A DNA stretch of 9,613 nucleotides. It comes from Pseudomonadota bacterium (GTDB taxonomy: Bacteria > Pseudomonadota > Gammaproteobacteria > Burkholderiales > JABEVD01). The stretch's first letter is position 1. Every line of letters begins with the position of its first letter. This document shows positions 1 to 5,800 of this stretch, piece after piece. The notes below the pieces were generated by a model. The model made no database searches, was not told the DNA's origin, and saw nothing but the letters and a program-made list of their open reading frames with translations. A program made the position numbers and the translations under genes. The stretch lies in assembly GCA_021811205.1 (NCBI GenBank), contig JAJZPK010000087.1:1-9613 (forward strand). Direction: 5' to 3'.

Positions 1-917
1 TGATCCTGTCCATCTTCGTATTCGAAATGCTCTACGGCTTCTTTTTCGAGACGCGCGCAAAAAGGCAGATGTCGGGCCTTTTCGGTCAATACGTTCCCCC
101 CGAACTGGTGAACGAAATGAGCAAGAATCCGACGATGTTCGACATGAAGAGCGAAAGCAGGGAAATGACGGTTCTGTTTTCCGACATCAGGGATTTCACG
201 AAAATGTCCGAGGGACTGGATCCCGACCAGTTGTCGAAATTGATCAACAGCTATCTGACGCCCATGACGACGATCATCCACAAAAACCACGGCACCATAG
301 ACAAGTATATCGGGGATGCGATCATGGCCTTCTGGGGCGCTCCCGTTCACGATCCGGAACATGCACAGCATGCCGTGACGGCAGCGCTCGAAATGCAGGA
401 GGCGCTCGAAAAACTCAACGCCGAATTCAAGGAAAAGGGCTGGCCGAAACTGAAAATAGGGATAGGCGTGAACAGCGGATTGATGAGCGTGGGCAACATG
501 GGCTCCGAATTCAGAAAGGCCTATACCGTGATGGGCGATGCGGTGAATCTCGCTTCTCGTCTCGAAGGGCTGACCAAGCAGTACGGCGTCGGGATATTCG
601 TCTCGGATGCGACGATGCATGCCGTCAAAAGGGTGAAGTTCCAGGAAATCGATCGCGTGCGGGTCAAGGGCAAGATCGAGCCGGCCACCATCTATGTGCC
701 GCACAAGGGCGAATTGTCGCCATCCGTGGAGAAGTTCGAAGAGTCGCTCGGCCATTACCGGAATCAGCAATGGGACGAGGCCGAATCGATTCTCAAGGTA
801 TTGCAAGAAGAGGAAGACAGGCTGCTCTACAGGGTCTATCTCGATCGGATCGCGATTTTCAGGGAAAAACCGCCAGGGGACGAGTGGGACGGCGTCTTCG
901 AAATGAAAACGAAGTGA
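1..917 (+). CDS. CHASE2-type class III adenylate cyclase, C-terminal part (5' truncated)
   Basis: This is the end of a membrane-anchored nucleotide cyclase that would make cAMP from ATP in the cytoplasm. The frame is open from base 3, so the true start lies outside the window. It opens with the end of a hydrophobic segment (ILSIFVFEMLYGFFF), probably the last transmembrane helix, followed by the FGQYVPPELV linker typical of CHASE2 cyclases. Counting from the Met at 27, the two metal-binding Asp are D53 (FSDIRDFT) and D97 (KYIGDAIMAFWG). K93 is the adenine-selecting lysine, and YTVMGDAVNLASRLE carries the Asn/Arg pair for the transition state. The catalytic core therefore looks intact and ATP-specific. 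The last 70 or so residues (HYRNQQWDEAESILKVLQ to DEWDGVFEM) form the TPR-like tail common in this family. A CHASE2 sensor upstream is inferred from these family features and is not seen. The next gene starts 111 bases downstream behind its own leader, so co-transcription is uncertain. Confidence 0.93.
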   Translation, partial: ILSIFVFEMLYGFFFETRAKRQMSGLFGQYVPPELVNEMSKNPTMFDMKSESREMTVLFSDIRDFTKMSEGLDPDQLSKLINSYLTPMTTIIHKNHGTIDKYIGDAIMAFWGAPVHDPEHAQHAVTAALEMQEALEKLNAEFKEKGWPKLKIGIGVNSGLMSVGNMGSEFRKAYTVMGDAVNLASRLEGLTKQYGVGIFVSDATMHAVKRVKFQEIDRVRVKGKIEPATIYVPHKGELSPSVEKFEESLGHYRNQQWDEAESILKVLQEEEDRLLYRVYLDRIAIFREKPPGDEWDGVFEMKTK

Positions 918-936
918 TGTTACATTTCGGTAACAT
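917..936. promoter_or_regulatory. 7-bp inverted repeat at the cyclase stop codon
   Basis: ATGTTAC and GTAACAT form a perfect 7-bp dyad with a 6-base loop, beginning on the last base of the cyclase stop codon. It could be an operator, because it sits just upstream of the candidate -10 at 944. It could also be a weak terminator, because an A/T-rich stretch (TATATTTTAT) follows. The stem is AT-rich and the following T-run is interrupted, so I do not call it an intrinsic terminator. The regulator, if any, is unknown. Confidence 0.4.
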
Positions 937-949
937 TATATTTTATACT
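919..949 (+). promoter_or_regulatory. Candidate sigma70 promoter for the slam-like/fecR/large-protein operon
   Basis: TATACT at 944-949 matches the TATAAT -10 in four of six positions and lies in an abrupt AT-rich island between GC-rich coding regions. The best -35 candidate is GTTACA at 919-924 (four of six), but its 19-base spacing is poor and it overlaps the dyad at 917-936. An alternative -10 is TATATT at 937-942. If 944-949 is used, transcription would start near 956 and leave a leader of about 70 bases. Assignment rests on composition and position only. Confidence 0.35.
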
Positions 950-982
950 ATGATCAAATTATATCAAGAAACGTTGCGTCAA

Positions 983-1004
983 ATTGCGATTTTTTGATCG
1001 CAAT
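983..1004. promoter_or_regulatory. 8-bp inverted repeat (potential leader hairpin or operator)
   Basis: ATTGCGAT (983-990) and ATCGCAAT (997-1004) are perfect inverse copies separated by TTTTTG. In RNA this gives an 8-bp hairpin ending 24 bases before the start codon and about 11 bases before the ribosome-binding site. As DNA it could be an operator. Its right arm shares bases with the FNR-type box at 994-1007, so the two signals may interact or exclude each other. Confidence 0.45.
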
Positions 1005-1007
1005 CAA
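994..1007. promoter_or_regulatory. FNR/ANR-type binding site
   Basis: TTGAT-CGCA-ATCAA is an exact match to the FNR-family consensus TTGAT-N4-ATCAA. It is the only one I noticed in the window and it lies in the only intergenic leader. Its centre is 28.5 bases before the ATG at 1029. If transcription starts near 956 the box is downstream of the start, which suggests repression or roadblocking. Activation from the usual -41.5 spacing would put the transcript start inside the coding region. The match is seen; binding and direction of control are inferred. Confidence 0.5.
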
Positions 1008-1015
1008 TTCATTAT

Positions 1016-1023
1016 AAAGGGGA
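1016..1023 (+). promoter_or_regulatory. Ribosome-binding site fixing the ATG at 1029
   Basis: AAAGGGGA ends 5 bases before ATG 1029. It decides between this start and the in-frame TTG at 984, which has no Shine-Dalgarno sequence and would place 15 charged and mixed residues before the signal peptide. Confidence 0.75.
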
Positions 1024-1028
1024 TAGCT

Positions 1029-2351
1029 ATGTCTCGTTTGCGGGCGGCGGCTTTGTGCATCGCCATCTTCTGGGCGAGCGCAGCGCACGCTGCCGCGCCC
1101 GATTTGGGGAAAGCTGCGGAATTGATGCGGGAAGGGAAGCCCGCTGAAGCCTATAAACTGCTGGAACCCTTTGAATTCGAGATGGCTGGGGTGGTCAAAT
1201 ACGACTACCTGCTCGGCATCTCGGCGCTCGACAGCGGCAATCCGGCCAAGGCGACATTCGTCTTCGAGCGCGTGCTCGCAGTGGATCCCAACTATGCCGG
1301 AGCAAGGCTCGACATGGCGCGGGCCTACTATCAGCTGGGCGATCTTCCGCGCGCCAAGAAGGAATTTCAGACCGTTCTCGCATTGAATCCGCCTCCCTTT
1401 GCCAAGGCGACCATCAAGAAGTATCTTGCTGCCATAGAAGAGCGGGAAACAGGGGTGAGCACCAAGCTTTCTGGCTATGTCGAAGGGGCATGGGGACACG
1501 ACGACAACATCAACAATGCATTGTCTCAGGCGCAGATTGCAGTGCCCGCTTTCAACAATCTGCTTTTCACGCTGAACCCAACGAACCTCCAGACAGGCGA
1601 CGGCTATCTGGGGGTCAATGCAGGCATCGATCTGGATCACCATTTCGACCATACGTATTCAGCCTATGCCGGGGCAGACCTTCAAGAGCGATCGTATTTT
1701 TCCCAGTCTGCTTTCAACATGAACATCATCGACGAGCGCGCAGGCATGGGGTTCGGAGAAGGAAAGAATGTCGTCAGGGCTGGTTTCATCGGCGAGCAGT
1801 ACGACATGGGAAGCGCGCGATTCATGAATACGAGCGGCGCTAATGTTGAATGGCGGCATGTTCTGGACAAGAACAATATGCTCAATATCGGCGGGCAGTA
1901 CACGACCTACCGTTTTCCGCAGGTCGGTTTGAATATCAACGATTTCAACCAGAACATCGTGAGCCTCGCCTGGATGCACGCGGTTGCTGGCGGGAAAGGG
2001 CTGATCTTTTCCAGCCTGTTCACCGGAAACCAGCAGGCCGTGAACGGCAGGGCGGACGGGAACAGCACGCTCAAGGGGATCAGGGTGGGCGGCCAGTATT
2101 CGGCCACGCCGAAGTTCGATCTGTTTGCAAGCCTGGGCGGGATGGTGGGCAGCTATGCCAAGCAGAATGCAGCATTCCTGACCAATCGCAGGGATAATGC
2201 CTACGACATGGCCATAGGGATGATCTGGCATTACGACAAGTATTGGAGTCTGAAGCCGCAGGTCAAGAAGATGCGCAATCTGTCGAACATCCCCATCTAC
2301 CAGTTCGACATGACGGACGTGTCGGTGACCCTGCGGCGCGATTTCCAGTAA
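1029..2351 (+). CDS. TPR plus outer-membrane beta-barrel protein, Slam-like (DUF560 family)
   Basis: Predicted 440-residue outer-membrane protein. Residues 1-21 are a Sec signal with cleavage after AHA. Residues 26-140 are TPR helices (for example AKATFVFERVLAVDPNYAGARLDMARAYYQLGD) in the periplasm. From about 145 to the end the chain is beta-rich with alternating polarity, opening with a WGHDDNINNA motif and closing with NLSNIPIYQFDMTDVSVTLRRDF. The NPPP-x-A-x-IKKYLAAIE junction, the DDNIN motif and the SNIP-Y-x-V-x-L-x-F ending are what I recall of the surface lipoprotein assembly modifier (Slam) family, which moves lipoproteins and hemophores across the outer membrane. The length is close to known Slams. 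It heads the operon and the fecR gene follows after 10 bases. The likely passenger is the 1603-residue protein two genes on. The TPR/barrel architecture is well supported. Slam function is inferred, and other TPR-barrel porins remain possible. Confidence 0.8.
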   Translation: MSRLRAAALCIAIFWASAAHAAAPDLGKAAELMREGKPAEAYKLLEPFEFEMAGVVKYDYLLGISALDSGNPAKATFVFERVLAVDPNYAGARLDMARAYYQLGDLPRAKKEFQTVLALNPPPFAKATIKKYLAAIEERETGVSTKLSGYVEGAWGHDDNINNALSQAQIAVPAFNNLLFTLNPTNLQTGDGYLGVNAGIDLDHHFDHTYSAYAGADLQERSYFSQSAFNMNIIDERAGMGFGEGKNVVRAGFIGEQYDMGSARFMNTSGANVEWRHVLDKNNMLNIGGQYTTYRFPQVGLNINDFNQNIVSLAWMHAVAGGKGLIFSSLFTGNQQAVNGRADGNSTLKGIRVGGQYSATPKFDLFASLGGMVGSYAKQNAAFLTNRRDNAYDMAIGMIWHYDKYWSLKPQVKKMRNLSNIPIYQFDMTDVSVTLRRDFQ

Positions 2352-2361
2352 GGAGAGAAAC

Positions 2362-2829
2362 ATGCGCAAGCTATTGATGGTTTTGCTTCTGAGCAGTTAT
2401 TCCGGAATGCTGCAGGCCGCAGCCGGACATTTCCTGTTCATTTCGGGAAGCGTAAATGTGATCAACAAGACGGGACAGTCTCACGCTGCAACGAGAGGCG
2501 GTGAAGTGGACGTGGGGGATACCATCTCCACCGGTCAGGCTTCCACCGCTCAGCTCAAGATGGTCGACGGCGGTTTCCTTGCGGTCAGGCCGCAATCCGA
2601 GCTCAGGGTGGACAGCTATTCATTCCATGGCAAAAAGAGCGACAACAGTGCCGTTTCCCTGGTCAAGGGCGGATTCAGGGCAATCACCGGCATGATAGGC
2701 AAGAACAATCCGCAGAACGACATCGCCAAGACGCCGACAGCGACCATAGGCATACGCGGAACGGACTACGAAGCGGTCTATGTGCCTGCGACGCCTACCG
2801 GCAAGGGAGTGAACCATGAAAAGAATTAG
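2362..2829 (+). CDS. Short FecR-domain periplasmic protein
   Basis: Predicted 155-residue exported protein. The signal peptide is residues 1-19 with cleavage after LQA. The remainder is a FecR domain: SGSVNVINKTGQ, a GGEVDVGDTISTGQASTAQLKMVDGG core, LAVRPQSELRVDSY, LVKGGFRAITG and the signature TPTATIGIRGTDYEAVYV (GIRGTD at 130-135). Unlike classical FecR it has no cytoplasmic anti-sigma part and no transmembrane helix, so it is a stand-alone periplasmic domain of unknown ligand. A strong AAGGAGAG sequence at 2350-2357, overlapping the previous stop, supports the ATG at 2362. The chain stops about 20 residues after GIRGTD, earlier than many stand-alone family members that carry a further beta-rich tail. 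The last 14 bases overlap the next gene, implying translational coupling. A role with the neighbouring barrel or large protein is inferred from the operon only. Confidence 0.85.
   Translation: MRKLLMVLLLSSYSGMLQAAAGHFLFISGSVNVINKTGQSHAATRGGEVDVGDTISTGQASTAQLKMVDGGFLAVRPQSELRVDSYSFHGKKSDNSAVSLVKGGFRAITGMIGKNNPQNDIAKTPTATIGIRGTDYEAVYVPATPTGKGVNHEKN
2804..2809 (+). promoter_or_regulatory. Ribosome-binding site for the large secreted protein, inside fecR
   Basis: AGGGAG lies 6 bases before ATG 2816 and inside the end of the fecR reading frame. A TGA at 2810-2812 in the frame of the large protein rules out any start further upstream. Confidence 0.75.
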
Positions 2830-5800
2830 CCTGCTGCTCGCGGCACTCTATTCAAGCGCGGTACTGGCCGATGGCCCCGCGCAGACCATCGTGCTGCTCC
2901 ATAGCGGGGCGGTGAACGTTACCAATAATTTTAGCAATGTTTCGCAGCCGCTCACCACGCCGGGTGCTGCGGTATCGGTGAACGCGACGGGTTCGATCAA
3001 CTCCTTCAAGGGGGCGCTGCCTTCGACCGATACCCACAGTTCAACCACCAATACGGGCGGCAGCAGAAAGGGCTCTTCCGGTGGAAGTTCGCAAAGCTCG
3101 TCGAATACGCAGGGCAAGTCGTCCGGCGGTTCATCGCAGTCCGGGCAGAATGGAAGTTCGAATGGTTCATCTTCCCAATCGAGTTCGAGCAGCGGTTCTT
3201 CGGAAGCGAGTTCGAACGGTTCATCCGGCGGAAGCGCTTCTTCCGCTTCGAACGAATCGTCCGGCAATGGGACGTCTGCTTCCGGCGGTACAGGGGGAAC
3301 ATCAAGCGGATCAGGCTCGGAATCCGGCGCAAACATCACTTCGTCTGATACCGGATCATCCCAACCCGTGAACCAGGATAATGGCGGCACATCGACCGTA
3401 GGATCGTCGACAACACCGACGACCACGACGACCACGACGAACACGACGACTCCGTCAACCTCTTCGACTCCGCAGCAGGTTGTCACGCTACAAGGCTCAG
3501 GCGGAACAACCCTGAATACGACCCAGCAGACCGTCACCAGTTCGACGGGACAGACGACGACAATCCAACAGAGCATCTATGGGAATCTGGCGCAGACCGC
3601 GGCCGCTGCAGCCGCTTCGGCAGCTGGCACGACCAATTTCTCCCTTGCGCTGTCGACGTCTTCGATCAGCACGGCGATTGCTTCGGCGAGCAGTTCGATT
3701 TCCAGCATAACCAGTGCGCAGACGACTGCAAACAATGCAATTTCAAGTGCCGCTTCCGCGCAGTCCATCTACACTGCCAACGGTAGTTTCGCAGACAACC
3801 AGGCGGTGACGGCCAATACCGCCATCCAGACAGCCAATACTGCCATCCAGTCTGCCCTCACAGCCTTGAATTCCGCGCTCACCACTGCCAATGCCAGCCT
3901 GAATTCTGCGAACACCTACTTGAATGCAGCCACTACCCAGATTTCGAATATCGGCACCTCGCTGACGTCGATTTCAACCAACCAGGCGACGATCGGCAAC
4001 CATGCGTCCGCCATGACAATATTGACTACTGCAGGAGTGGGGCTTGTGACGTCGCCGACGACCATGCAGGGGGCTGTGACGGCGGCGAGTACTGCCGCAT
4101 CCCAGGCATCTGCACTGGAGCAAGCGGGGGACCTGGTCGATGCGCAGGCTGCGCTGGCAACAGCACAGGCTGCGCTGGGTATTGTAACGGCGGCAATCTC
4201 CGCCAACAGCTCCGCCACTGCCGCATCATCTGCGGCAAGCGCAGCGTCCACCACGATCTCGAATGTTTCGACCCAGATTGCCTCGATCAGCAGCAGTACC
4301 GCGACCATATCCAGCAATGCGCCGATCGCGGCCTACAACAATCCCGCCGTATCAGGCAATTTCATCGGGCATTTCATGATGCCGGTTGCGGCAACAGGGG
4401 GCTACAATCTCGGCGAGGCGCCGAACAATCCCGCGACACCCAACACTTCATTCGTGCTTGATGGCAACGGAAACCTGAACGAAGCGCGCAGCATGAGCTT
4501 CCAGGTGACCGATCCTTCCACCGCCACTGCGGTAACTTCGCCGATTTCGAGCGCGGATATCAAATGGTCAGGGGGCACGGCTGCAGATACGTTCAAGCTT
4601 GCCGACAACAGCATCTATGGCGGGCGCTGGGCCAATGCGACTGTGACCGTAACCGACACCAGCACCAGCACCAGCACCAGCACCAGCACCAGCACCAGCA
4701 CCAGCACCAGCACCAGCACCAGCACCAATGCCGTTACCACCTACAATCCTGCAGACAGTCTCTGGGCGGTGCTGCTTGCGCCGCCAGCGAACTACGTGCA
4801 ATCGCTCACCGGCACCGTGACCTATTCGCTTGCACGCAATACCACGCCTTTCGATGCTGCAGGGGTGCTCGGCACATTGAGTGGCGCGACGCTCACTGCC
4901 AACTTCACCAACCAGACAGTCGGCGCGTCGGTGAACCTCACCATGCCTTCCGGGGCGATGGCGGGCACCTATGCGGCTACAGGTACGGCGATGCCGATCG
5001 AGACCGCGACTTCAATCAACCCGGCTGGGTTTACAGGCGGCACCCAGGTCGTGAGCTGCACGACAGGAACCTGCGCTGCCGGATCGACGGGTTACAGCGT
5101 CGGGCTGGGAGGCAGTTTCGCCGGGAGTACGGCTTCCAGCGCAGGGCTCGCCTATTCCATCTGGCCGACTTCGACAGGTGCTGCTTCCGACATGGTGCAG
5201 GGGTTGGTCGCGTACACCGCATCAACCGCGCCGACGGTTGCAGCACTGGCGGCGTACAATGCCAACCAGATCGGCTACGCATTTGCCGATCCGACCTATT
5301 ATTCGAGTTTCTCGACCGGTTTCTACAACAGTCTGGGGATCGTGCCTGCATCGGCCATCACTTCCACGAGCGGCTCACCGACTTCGATCGTGGACAATAC
5401 CTATTCATGCTACGGATGCAGCGGCAATCTGACCCTCAGCATACTCGGTGCATCCTCTCCCGTGACTGGTAATGCGAATTCCTATGCGACGACCGGCATA
5501 CAATTCGGACGTTGGACGGTTTCCACGGGTGCGCAATCCGTTTTCAACGTGCCGCTCGGTGCGCAATTGGGTGCGCCTGCATCCTGGATGTACGGTCCGC
5601 AGGGCTATCTCGATTCAGCGATCGTTGTCGGCAGCAATACCGGGCCGCTGACGGGAAAGTTCAATTATGCGCTCGATGGCAGCAATGCACCGGTCGATAC
5701 GAATTCCGGGACCAAGGGAACACTCACCAGCGCGAGCCTTTCGGCCGACTTCACCAACCAGACAGTAACCGCGAATTTTGCGCTGACCATGGGATCGAAC

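Noticed and set aside
917..950. Strong intrinsic terminator after the cyclase gene
   Set aside because: The stem is only 7 bp, AT-rich and followed by an interrupted T-run; an operator or promoter element is at least as likely.
984..1028. Upstream in-frame TTG start for the TPR-barrel protein
   Set aside because: It has no ribosome-binding site and lies inside the dyad and FNR-type box. It would also put 15 residues before a clean signal peptide; ATG 1029 has AAAGGGGA at good spacing.
2796..2830. FecR and the large protein as one gene broken by a frameshift
   Set aside because: The large frame has a TGA at 2810-2812 just before its ATG, its own ribosome-binding site and its own Sec signal peptide, so two genes are the better reading.
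2848..3576. Minus-strand open frame of 242 codons rich in Pro, Val, Glu and Leu
   Set aside because: It is the antisense of the Ser/Gly/Thr-rich linker, whose codon bias removes stop codons. No domain is recognisable.
4658..4726. Hexamer tract as a CRISPR-like or mobile-element repeat
   Set aside because: There are no spacers and no terminal repeats. It is a simple microsatellite within a coding region.
4564..5472. Plus-strand alternative frame with a His-Gln repeat run
   Set aside because: It is the out-of-frame reading of the ACCAGC tract and repeat 1. The main frame is continuous over 1603 codons with consistent repeats.
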